Source: Sphingomonas hengshuiensis
Lineage (GTDB): Bacteria > Pseudomonadota > Alphaproteobacteria > Sphingomonadales > Sphingomonadaceae
Direction: 5' to 3'
DNA length: 20,891 nt
NCBI GenBank assembly: GCA_003240755.1
Contig: QFNF01000044.1
Coordinates: forward strand, 1-20,891
In this document: piece after piece, positions 1 through 6,575 of the stretch
Layout: the number at the start of each line of letters is the position of its first letter
How positions within the stretch are numbered: the stretch's first letter is position 1
Notes under the pieces: generated by a model
What the model was told of the DNA's origin: nothing
The model's database searches: none
What the model saw: only the letters and a program-made list of their open reading frames with translations
Program-made: the position numbers and the translations under genes

Positions 1-34
1 TCTGCTCGTCCGTCAGCCAAAACAGATCGCTCAT
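1..34 (-). CDS. IS5-family transposase, N-terminal 11 codons only (cut by window edge)
   Basis: The minus strand reads ATG at 34 followed by MSDLFWLTDEQ before the window ends. This opening matches the start of many IS5-family (DDE) transposases of alphaproteobacteria, as I recall them. A very good ribosome binding site, AAGGAG, lies 7 bases upstream of the ATG. Only 34 bases are visible, so the DDE catalytic residues and the intactness of the gene cannot be judged. The identification rests on the N-terminal motif together with the strong start signal and the IS-end-like sequence behind it. Confidence 0.6.
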   Translation of the reverse strand, partial: MSDLFWLTDEQ

Positions 35-96
35 GCCAGTCTCCTTGCGGAGCCTGAATCAGATCGCCGCCCTCATATCAATGGGTCCTGACCCTA
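1..96 (-). mobile_element. Right end of an IS5-like insertion sequence (truncated by window)
   Basis: Upstream of the transposase start lies about 60 bp of non-coding DNA ending in a 12-bp palindrome, gggtcctgaccc at 83-94, followed by ctag at 94-97. Such a short leader ending in a terminal repeat, next to a CTAG- or TNA-like target, fits IS5-family ends. The other terminal repeat is outside the window, so the exact boundary (about 93-97) and the target duplication are inferred. The element lies about 50 bp beyond the stop codon of the integrase gene and does not interrupt it. Confidence 0.5.
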
Positions 97-148
97 GCAG
101 CCGGTTCCCGCTTCAACATTACCGCCATCGACACCAATATTGCGACCC

Positions 149-2185
149 TCACACCTTCTTGCGCGACGCGCATCCCACCGACGACCCGGTCCGCGACCGC
201 TCTTCCAGCGGCAGCAGGGCGAGCGGCGCGCGTGCGAGATGCGCCGTGACGTTCGGCGTAGCTTCGCACATCAGTACGAGCCGCTTTTCGAGGATCGCGG
301 CACCCCCTTTGGCGAACCACGCCTTGCTGTAGTTGCGCGGCCCCGTGCCCTTGCGGGCATGGCCCATGATGTCGTCGACGTGGATCTGCTTGGCGCGCGA
401 ATCCTCCAGCGCGCTGCCCCCGGAGGTGCGCATCGAGTGGAGATCGGCGCGCTTGCCCGACGCGGTGCGGAGGAGTGGCGTGATCCTGTCGACATGGTCG
501 AGCAGATAGCGGCCGCACGTCGCGTAGAACCGGACGCCGCCGCGCTTGGCCAGATCCCCGCGATAGAGTTCGGGAAACAGCATCTTATGCCCTTCGGCCT
601 CGATCGCCGCCACATAGTCCTCGAAGCCGAGGCGCAGGAGTTCCGGATGCAGTGGGATAACGCGATAGCGCGACGGGCGCTTGAGCCCTGCCGCCGTGAC
701 GCCGTCCTTGCTCTTCGTCATGTTCGCCTTGACGAGAAGGAAGGGCGTGCTGACGTCGAAGATGACCTCGACGCATTCCAGCCCGCAGGCTTCCTCGCGG
801 CTCATGAAGGTATAAGCCAGCAGCAGCGGGACCCAGTAAGCGGCATCCTGCCAGACATTCCCCTGCGGATCGTTCTTCAGCCGCCGCTTGCATCCGCCGC
901 CGCCGGTGTAGATGGGGCTGGAGAACGCACAGACCAGCTGCTCCTCGGTCCACGGCATCCGATCCGTCTCGCCGGGAATTGCTTTGATCGAGGTGGTGAA
1001 GGCGTTGAAGTCGACGATCAGGTCCTTACCGAATTTCGGTCGCCACGCGGTCTTGGCCAATTCGCGCGAGAAGCGCGCCATGATCGTCAGGTCACGATTG
1101 AAGGTGCGGTCGCCGCGCGGGGTCTTGGCCGGCATCGCCTCGATCTCGGCGAGGACGTCGGCGAGTGGACGGGACATGGCGCCCTCGGTAGCCGTTCCCC
1201 AGCGGAAATCGACCGGCAGGTCCCGCAAGGTCTTGGCGAAAAGCTGGGCGTCGGCCGGACCGTAATCGCAGAGTCGCTTGTCGCCACTGATCCAGGCGAA
1301 ACCATGGATGACGCGGCGCCGCTGCTCAAGGTCGGCGTTCCAGTCGCCCGACTTGTGGATCAGCATGATGGTTGGCTCGATGATCTCGCTGAAGTGTCGG
1401 GTATCTGGCACGAGGAACAGGGAAGCGGCGGGGGCCGCGAAGGGATCGCCATCGACGGCGGAACCCATGTCAGCCGATGCCTGATGGCCGGCGCTCCCTC
1501 GACGGATCGCCGCGACGACATCGTCGTCGAGCAGCGCTGCGAAGGGATCGCCCTGTCGGACGACGAGCGGATGGCCCGCGAAGGTCGCGCGCGCCTGCGC
1601 CTCCGCCCGGGCGAGGAGAAGCTGGACCCGCGCATCGCCGATCGTCCGGTCGGTCACCGGTGCCGACAGCTGGTGCAGCACATGCTCGGCGTCCCGCCGG
1701 GCGCTTCGATGTGGCGCGAGCGATTTCAGCATGAGCACGACGGCGGCGCGGTCCTCCGCGGAGAAGCGGTCGGTCAGCTCGTCGATCAGGTCGGACGGCA
1801 CGCTGTCGGCATCGGCCGGAAGGCGCGCGGCGATCCGATAGGTCGCCTCCAGGACGCGGAGCGGACGACGGTCGAGCCCCGCCGTCATGCCGCCGTCGAG
1901 CCGGGAGGCCATCGCCAGCCCCAGCTCCTCGTCCAGGCCCGCCCGGAACACGCTCTCCAACTCGCCCGCTTTCAGAAAGCCGCGACCGGCACGATCGAAC
2001 ATCTGCATCGTCAACACCTCCCATTTCGCCGAGAGCCGGGTGGCGAGACGACGTGCCTCGACCGGATCTGCGGTGGCCAAAGGGACCGTTATAGGACGGT
2101 TGACGATTTTTCGCAGGTACAGCCTGCGGCGATAGTGATAGCGCGCGCCGCGCCGCCACAGATAGGAAATCGAGGCCATATCCAC
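149..2185 (-). CDS. Tyrosine recombinase / site-specific integrase (large, DUF6538-like N terminus)
   Basis: This 678-residue protein probably catalyses integration and excision of a genomic island. Residues 1-60 (SYLWRRGARYHYRRRLYL and following) resemble the N-terminal DUF6538 region found in many proteobacterial integrases. The C-terminal catalytic domain has all the usual residues: Arg463 in SREEACGLE, His583 and Arg586 in HSMR, His609 in MGHA and the nucleophile Tyr619 in RNYSKA. It is longer than typical phage integrases of about 400 residues, owing to a central region that I cannot assign. The start is GTG at 2185 or ATG at 2179; neither has a strong ribosome binding site. The gene begins 138 bp from the 3' end of a tRNA-Gly gene and reads away from it, the standard arrangement for a tRNA-targeting island. 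It appears intact. Confidence 0.9.
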   Translation of the reverse strand: MDMASISYLWRRGARYHYRRRLYLRKIVNRPITVPLATADPVEARRLATRLSAKWEVLTMQMFDRAGRGFLKAGELESVFRAGLDEELGLAMASRLDGGMTAGLDRRPLRVLEATYRIAARLPADADSVPSDLIDELTDRFSAEDRAAVVLMLKSLAPHRSARRDAEHVLHQLSAPVTDRTIGDARVQLLLARAEAQARATFAGHPLVVRQGDPFAALLDDDVVAAIRRGSAGHQASADMGSAVDGDPFAAPAASLFLVPDTRHFSEIIEPTIMLIHKSGDWNADLEQRRRVIHGFAWISGDKRLCDYGPADAQLFAKTLRDLPVDFRWGTATEGAMSRPLADVLAEIEAMPAKTPRGDRTFNRDLTIMARFSRELAKTAWRPKFGKDLIVDFNAFTTSIKAIPGETDRMPWTEEQLVCAFSSPIYTGGGGCKRRLKNDPQGNVWQDAAYWVPLLLAYTFMSREEACGLECVEVIFDVSTPFLLVKANMTKSKDGVTAAGLKRPSRYRVIPLHPELLRLGFEDYVAAIEAEGHKMLFPELYRGDLAKRGGVRFYATCGRYLLDHVDRITPLLRTASGKRADLHSMRTSGGSALEDSRAKQIHVDDIMGHARKGTGPRNYSKAWFAKGGAAILEKRLVLMCEATPNVTAHLARAPLALLPLEERSRTGSSVGCASRKKV

Positions 2186-2192
2186 GTCTCGC

Positions 2193-2291
2193 CCGGACGC
2201 CGGCGCGGACCTCTCATGCGGGCGGACGATACCATCGTGTGCACAGCTTGGTGCACAATCCGGTGTCCCGCGAGGCGCGGCCGGACGCCGG
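2193..2291. repeat. Pair of 11-bp direct repeats beside the integrase start
   Basis: CCGGACGCCGG occurs at 2193-2203 and again at 2281-2291, 88 bp apart, in the short non-coding interval between the integrase start and the tRNA. Direct repeats flanking a core site are typical arm-type binding sites for tyrosine recombinases, but the motif is GC-rich and could recur by chance in this genome. Confidence 0.35.
2238..2257. repeat. Repeated palindrome GTGCACA-N5-GTGCACA upstream of the integrase
   Basis: The heptamer GTGCACA is present at 2239-2245 and 2251-2257. Each copy contains the palindrome GTGCAC, and the copies are 12 bp apart. The pair lies about 55-70 bp upstream of the integrase start. 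The arrangement suggests an operator for the integrase gene or a binding site for the recombinase or its directionality factor. The function is inferred from position only. Confidence 0.4.
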
Positions 2292-2323
2292 AATGGCGGA
2301 TTTATGTGGGTTCAGCGCGAATG

Positions 2324-2397
2324 TGGAGCGGGTGAAGGGAATCGAACCCTCGTCGTGAGCTTGGGAAGCTCCTGCTCTACCATTGAGCTACACCCGC
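2324..2397 (-). tRNA. tRNA-Gly (anticodon CCC)
   Basis: The reverse complement folds as a complete cloverleaf. The acceptor stem GCGGGTG pairs with CACCCGC, the D arm is GCTC/GAGC, the anticodon loop is TTCCCAA, giving anticodon CCC, and the T arm contains GGTTCGATTCC. The 3' end TCCA, including CCA, is encoded (2324-2327). The first anticodon-stem pair is a G-A mismatch. The 3' end faces the integrase gene, so this tRNA is the probable attachment site, with the conserved 3' half restored by the incoming element. Confidence 0.95.
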
Positions 2398-2742
2398 ATT
2401 TCAACGACCTGGCGCTGAAAAGGCCGCTGCTGCGTGCCGGCATGCAATCCGGTTCACAGCGGTGGTGCCAGCCAATGCATGAGCGCCGGCCTGCCGTCAA
2501 CATGTATGCCGGATACCGCGCTGAATGCTGACCGGCAGCCGGCCGGCGAGCCGCGCCTGGTTGACGGGCGGCGGAGCTGTGACACCGCACCGGGTTGATC
2601 GGTACGGCAAGCGATACCGTGTCGGCCTGCCGGGGTAGATTCGCCCGCAGAAGCCGGTCCGACCACGCTATGCGGCCATCGAAACCCTCGATATGGCTCC
2701 CTGCGCCGACTGCATGGCCTCCTGAAACCCGGAACGCTTCGA
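2398..2742. other. Intergenic stretch, nothing assigned
   Basis: These 345 bp separate the 5' end of the tRNA (minus strand) from the methyltransferase (plus strand). The stretch should hold the tRNA promoter and the methyltransferase promoter, but I could not identify clear -35/-10 pairs. Short open frames here show no recognisable protein and no convincing start signal. Confidence 0.5.
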
Positions 2743-4038
2743 ATGACCTGGACCGACGGCTACATCACCGACATTGCCTATCCGGGCTTCTTCTACAAGG
2801 AGATGCAGCCGCTGTGGCTGGCCACGACGGCGACGGTTCGCGGGTTTTCCGCGCCGGAGGTAGCAGGCGCCTTCGAGGCGTGCGAGCTGGGCTGTGGTAC
2901 TGCCACCAACCTGCTGGTCGCCGCCGCCTGTCATCCGCATGCCCGTTTCACCGGGGTCGATTTCAACGAAGCGCATCTGGCGATCGCCCGTAAGGCTGCC
3001 GACGCCTGCGGCCTGCGCAACGTGACGTTCGTTCACGCCGATTTCGCCGCGTTCGGGCGCGCCAATACCCGGCAGTTCGATTTCGTCACCAGCCATGGGG
3101 TCTGGTCCTGGGTCGCGCCACGGCAGCGTGCCGCGTTGATGGACTGTGCCGCCCGCAGCCTGAAGCCACGCGGGCTGCTGTACCTTCATTACATGTGCCA
3201 TCCCGGCTCGACCACGATCCTGCCGCTGCAGCACATGATGAACCTCGCGGCGCACCACATGCCCGGCGATTCGCGGCGCAAGGCGCAGACCGGACTGAAG
3301 CTGCTGGAACAACTGGCGGCGCTCGACGCCCTTGCCGGACATCCCGCCATGCGACGGCATCTCGCCAACATGGCGAGGCGCGATCCGGCCGACCTGGCGC
3401 ATGAGTTCCTCAGCGATCACTGGGAACCGCAGCATTCGGTCGACGTCCACCAGCAGGCAAGCGACGCCGGGCTGCACCTGATCGGCAGTGCCGACGCCTT
3501 CGACAATCTGGACGTGTCGCTGTCCATTCCCGGCAAGCTGCAGCCGCTGATCCGCAAGACCACGGTGCCGGCGCTGGCGGAGGCGCTGAAGGACATGGCG
3601 CGGGGCGCCCACCAGCGCATGGACCTGTTCCAGAAGTCGCCCGTTCCGCTTGCCCGGGAGGCGTTGCTGACGACCGTCGGCGGGATCGCGTTCCGCCTGC
3701 TGCCGGGGGCGCCCGCCCGGGGGCCGATCACCTTCCGCACGCCGATCGGCCCGATCACCGGCCCGGCGGCGGTCTTCACGCCGCTGCTGGAGCGGCTGGC
3801 ACGCCGCGCGGCGACGGTGGCGGAACTGATGCGGCTGCCGTCGTTCGGCGACGATCCGGGCGGGCTGCTGCAGTCGCTGCAACTGCTGATGATGGGACAG
3901 ATCGCGCATCCGGCCCTGCCCGGCGATGTGGACGGTGCCGCAGCCGCCCTGCTGGCGCGCTGGTACGAGCGCAACGGCATCGCCCTGACCCTGGTCGACG
4001 CCTGTGGGACCGCGGTGGTGCCGGCGGGGCCGGCCTGA
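2743..4038 (+). CDS. Class I SAM-dependent methyltransferase with methyltransferase regulatory domain
   Basis: The 431-residue protein opens with a Rossmann-type methyltransferase domain. Motif I is CELGCGTATN (residues 47-56), the acidic residue after strand 2 is Asp73 in GVDFNEAHL, and HADF at 98-101 is the next SAM-pocket motif. From about residue 215 on, the sequence (HEFLSDHWEPQHSVDV and following) matches my recollection of the predicted methyltransferase regulatory domain (PF10119 type). Rickettsial outer-membrane-protein lysine methyltransferases have, to my knowledge, the same layout. The substrate here is unknown. There is no signal peptide, so it should act in the cytoplasm. The start ATG has a weak GGAACG about 8 bases upstream. 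The gene converges on the TonB-dependent receptor, with only 25 bp between the stop codons. Confidence 0.85.
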   Translation: MTWTDGYITDIAYPGFFYKEMQPLWLATTATVRGFSAPEVAGAFEACELGCGTATNLLVAAACHPHARFTGVDFNEAHLAIARKAADACGLRNVTFVHADFAAFGRANTRQFDFVTSHGVWSWVAPRQRAALMDCAARSLKPRGLLYLHYMCHPGSTTILPLQHMMNLAAHHMPGDSRRKAQTGLKLLEQLAALDALAGHPAMRRHLANMARRDPADLAHEFLSDHWEPQHSVDVHQQASDAGLHLIGSADAFDNLDVSLSIPGKLQPLIRKTTVPALAEALKDMARGAHQRMDLFQKSPVPLAREALLTTVGGIAFRLLPGAPARGPITFRTPIGPITGPAAVFTPLLERLARRAATVAELMRLPSFGDDPGGLLQSLQLLMMGQIAHPALPGDVDGAAAALLARWYERNGIALTLVDACGTAVVPAGPA

Positions 4039-4043
4039 CCCGC

Positions 4044-4062
4044 CCGGACACCACCCGTCCGG
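4044..4062. terminator. Short hairpin between convergent genes, possible bidirectional terminator
   Basis: CCGGAC at 4044-4049 pairs with GTCCGG at 4057-4062 around a 7-base loop. It fills the gap between the methyltransferase stop and the receptor stop. There is no T-run on either side, so it is at best a weak intrinsic terminator. Confidence 0.35.
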
Positions 4063-4063
4063 A

Positions 4064-6154
4064 TCAGAAGGTCACGCCCACCGACGCGCTGAAACGACGT
4101 CCGTCGAGGACATAGGCAAAGCCCTCTTCCGGTGCGACCTCCTTGTTCGTCAGGTTATAGACGCCGAGGTTGAGCCGGATACGCCTGGTCGCTTCATAGC
4201 CGATGCCGACATTGTAGAAGGTGTAGGGCGGATACTGGAAGCCGTTGGTCCCCGATCCGCTGGCGGCGACGGCCCGGCCCGAAGTACGCCCGCGATAGTT
4301 CAACTGCCCCCACAGCCGCAGCGCCCTGGTAGCGTTCCAGTCGAGCGATGCGTTGAACATATGTTCGGGGATGTCGTTGAGCGGGCTGCCCTTGAAGGTG
4401 CCGGACGTCTGTTCGGATTCGGCGAAGGTGTAACTGTGACGATAGCGCAGCCCCTTCCTGATGCGCCAGTCGATCGTCCATTCGATGCCCTGAAGCTCGG
4501 CCGTATCGACGTTGATGTACGAGGTATAGCCGAACTGGTGCGCCGGATAGGTGACGCCATTATATTCGCAAATGGTGTTCTGCGCGCAGATGCGGCCGGT
4601 GCGCAGCAGCTTGTCCTGAAACTCGCTCTTGTAGGCGGTCAGGCTACCGGAAAGTCCGAGGGCACGGTTCGCATAGGCGACGCCGATTTCGTAGTTGGTC
4701 GTGGTTTCGGGCTTCAGGTCCGGATTGCCGATGATGACGCCGCCCATCGAGGTGGATCCGAAATCGGTGGCCGCCATGCGCAGGCTGGGTACCTTGTACC
4801 CGGTGGTGATCCCGCCCTTGAACGTCAGATTGTCGGTCGCGTTGTACACCGCATAGGCCTTGGGACTGAAGCGGGTGCCGAATTCGGCATTGTGGTCGAC
4901 CCGCCCGCTGAGCAGGATCGACAGGTCGTCGACGATCTCCCAGTTGTCCTCGAGGAACCCGGCATATTGCTTGCGGTCCATCGTGACGACATCGGTCGGC
5001 ACCACGAAGCCGGGCAGGTTGAGCCCGTTGGTCGCGCCGTCCTTCAGCTTTTCGTGGAAATAGTTGAGGCCGCCGACGATCTTGTGCCGCGACAGCGACA
5101 ATGTCGCCTGGGTGTTGGCGACCAGCGTGTCGAAGGTGATGCCGATGCCGGTCGTCGCGTTCACCCGCGTCGGGTTCGACGAGGCGTCGTAGTTGACGTA
5201 GCTGTTCCAGATCAGCGCGCCATAGTCGCCGTCATGGGTGATGAAGTAATTGTCGCGCAGCGTCCTGGTATAGGTGGCCGCGGCGGTCGGGGCGAGGCTC
5301 TTGCCTGGCGTCGCGTCGCGTTCCTGGATGGTATGGCCGGCGCCCAGCGTGAAGGTGTTGGCATCATCCAGCGCGAAGCCCAGCTTGGCGGCGATGTTGC
5401 GGCGCTTGAACTCGGGATCCGCCGCCGCGCTGTCGCTGCCGCCGACGAAATCCGCTTCGTCCTGGAGACGGAGGCCGCCGGTGATCTGCAGCGACAGCCG
5501 GTCGCGGATGATCGGCAGGTTGAGCGCCATGCTGGCGTTCAGCCCGTCATTGGTGACGTCGTTGCCCGGTCCGGCCTTGATATATTCGGTGGTGAAGCTG
5601 CCACCGACCTCGTTCACCACCTTCTTGGTGATGATGTTGATGACGCCGCCGATCGCGTCCGAGCCGTAGAGCGACGAGGCGGGGCCGCGGATGACCTCGA
5701 TCCGGGCGATGGTATCGAGCGGTGGCAGGAAGTTGACCGGCGTGCCCGCCTGGCCGCCGTTCAGCCCGAACGCCTGGTTGTCCTGCATGCGGCGCCCGTC
5801 GATCAGGAACAGCGTATAGTCCGCGCTCATGCCCCGGATCATCACCGACTGCTCCACGCCGCCGCCCTGGATATGCACGCCGGGTACGTTCATCAGGACG
5901 TCGGTAATGTCGGTATAGGATCGCTGCTTGATCTCTTCCGCGGTGATGACCGTGATGGTCGCCGGCGCATCCTTGACGTTCAGTGCATAGCCGGTGGCAG
6001 TGACGACGATATCCGAATCGCTTTCCGCCTGCCGCGCCGCCGCCGCCGCCGCCGGGCGCCGGTTCTGATCCCCGTCCGCGGCGAATGCGGCATGCGGCGC
6101 CAGCGCCAGCAACGCCAGCGCGGTGGACGCCAGGAAGGAAATACGACCGGTCAT
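4064..6154 (-). CDS. TonB-dependent outer-membrane receptor (YncD-like context)
   Basis: This 696-residue protein is predicted to be a gated outer-membrane beta-barrel importing a metal chelate with energy from TonB/ExbBD. Residues 1-25 form a signal peptide ending AFA. SDIVVTATGY (about 47-56) is the TonB-box-like start of the plug, which carries the family signatures MIRGM, LIDGRRM and IEVIRGPASSLYGSDAIGG. The barrel ends in GVTF with a C-terminal Phe, as required for assembly. A Cys pair (GRICAQNTIC) suggests a disulfide in an outer loop. I chose ATG 6154 over an in-frame start at 6226 because the signal peptide begins there. It is divergent from a YncE-like propeller, as yncD is in E. coli, and a Fur-like palindrome lies 82 bp upstream. 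A siderophore or iron-citrate-type ligand is likely; the exact ligand cannot be read from the sequence. Confidence 0.93.
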   Translation of the reverse strand: MTGRISFLASTALALLALAPHAAFAADGDQNRRPAAAAAARQAESDSDIVVTATGYALNVKDAPATITVITAEEIKQRSYTDITDVLMNVPGVHIQGGGVEQSVMIRGMSADYTLFLIDGRRMQDNQAFGLNGGQAGTPVNFLPPLDTIARIEVIRGPASSLYGSDAIGGVINIITKKVVNEVGGSFTTEYIKAGPGNDVTNDGLNASMALNLPIIRDRLSLQITGGLRLQDEADFVGGSDSAAADPEFKRRNIAAKLGFALDDANTFTLGAGHTIQERDATPGKSLAPTAAATYTRTLRDNYFITHDGDYGALIWNSYVNYDASSNPTRVNATTGIGITFDTLVANTQATLSLSRHKIVGGLNYFHEKLKDGATNGLNLPGFVVPTDVVTMDRKQYAGFLEDNWEIVDDLSILLSGRVDHNAEFGTRFSPKAYAVYNATDNLTFKGGITTGYKVPSLRMAATDFGSTSMGGVIIGNPDLKPETTTNYEIGVAYANRALGLSGSLTAYKSEFQDKLLRTGRICAQNTICEYNGVTYPAHQFGYTSYINVDTAELQGIEWTIDWRIRKGLRYRHSYTFAESEQTSGTFKGSPLNDIPEHMFNASLDWNATRALRLWGQLNYRGRTSGRAVAASGSGTNGFQYPPYTFYNVGIGYEATRRIRLNLGVYNLTNKEVAPEEGFAYVLDGRRFSASVGVTF

Positions 6155-6235
6155 TCTAAACCCCCATGATGATCGGCCCCCGCCGCGAAGCGGAGGCCCG
6201 TGACGTCGATCCGACGTCGATAGCAAGGCATGCTA

Positions 6236-6252
6236 ATGCGAATTGTTCGCAT
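6236..6252. promoter_or_regulatory. Fur-like operator upstream of the TonB-dependent receptor
   Basis: ATGCGAATTGTTCGCAT is a perfect inverted repeat: 7-bp arms ATGCGAA/TTCGCAT around TTG. Read as a 7-1-7 site (TGCGAAT-T-GTTCGCA), it resembles alphaproteobacterial Fur boxes. Related sites occur at 9692-9706 (12 of 15 bases identical) and 16538-16552 (10 of 15). Its position 82 bp upstream of a receptor start fits iron-dependent repression. Confidence 0.6.
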
Positions 6253-6294
6253 GGGCCGCTAACGGCGATTCGCTTCCGAAACAACCGAGGCCGC

Positions 6295-6311
6295 TGAATA
6301 TCGACTATTCA
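6295..6311. promoter_or_regulatory. Inverted repeat TGAATA-N5-TATTCA, possible operator
   Basis: TGAATA at 6295-6300 and TATTCA at 6306-6311 form a perfect 6-bp inverted repeat with a 5-base spacer in the divergent intergenic region. It is AT-rich in a GC-rich genome, as operators often are. The cognate regulator is unknown; the nearby LysR protein is one candidate, but the motif is not a clear T-N11-A LysR site. Confidence 0.3.
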
Positions 6312-6403
6312 AATCTGCGGTGTCGCCATCTGGACGCGGCTAAATTGGTGTTGCCCCCGCTAGCGGGCGGCGATGACCGTGCCGAGCGCTATTCTCATGC
6401 TCT

Positions 6404-6418
6404 TTACAATCATTATCA
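6404..6418. promoter_or_regulatory. Classical-type Fur box upstream of the YncE-like gene
   Basis: The minus strand reads TGATAATGATTGTAA. Against the enterobacterial 7-1-7 Fur consensus TGATAAT-N-ATTATCA this matches 12 of 14 positions. It lies about 155 bp upstream of the propeller start and could also act on the divergent receptor. Iron-responsive repression is inferred. Confidence 0.55.
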
Positions 6419-6575
6419 ATTGGGGCAGGCGGTCGGTGCGGACGTCGAGTTCGACGGGGAAGCCAGGGGTTGGTCCCGCCGAACATCGGCGCGCGCGTCG
6501 CGTGGAGGCCGCGCGTGCGGCGAGGATCGCCGCCCATGCTGCCATTGCGTTCAACGCTTGAGACAAGGGGTCATG

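Larger units (their letters stand above)
6155..6575. other. Divergent intergenic region holding two Fur-like sites
   Basis: This roughly 420-bp region separates the receptor (minus) from the propeller gene (plus). It carries a perfect inverted repeat at 6236-6252, a second inverted repeat at 6295-6311 and a Fur-box-like sequence at 6404-6418, annotated separately. A minus-strand TTGATA-N17-GAGAAT pair at 6391-6419 could be a promoter for the receptor. The open frame running through the region into the propeller gene has no protein-like composition. Confidence 0.6.

Noticed and set aside
140..2335. 731-codon open frame on the plus strand opposite the integrase
   Set aside because: It is an antisense shadow in GC-rich DNA: composition is rich in Arg/Gly/His/Gln with no family motifs, and it runs into the tRNA. 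The minus strand has the complete catalytic residues.
4004..6169. 721-codon open frame opposite the first TonB-dependent receptor
   Set aside because: It mirrors the receptor codon for codon, has no signal peptide or recognisable domain, and the opposite strand has a full receptor.
6391..6419. Minus-strand promoter TTGATA-N17-GAGAAT for the first receptor
   Set aside because: It would give a leader of about 230 bases and the -10 match is modest. It is mentioned in the intergenic entry but not annotated as a promoter.
6243..6572. In-frame N-terminal extension of the YncE-like protein
   Set aside because: It runs through the regulatory region, lacks protein-like composition, and would bury the clear signal peptide that begins at 6576.
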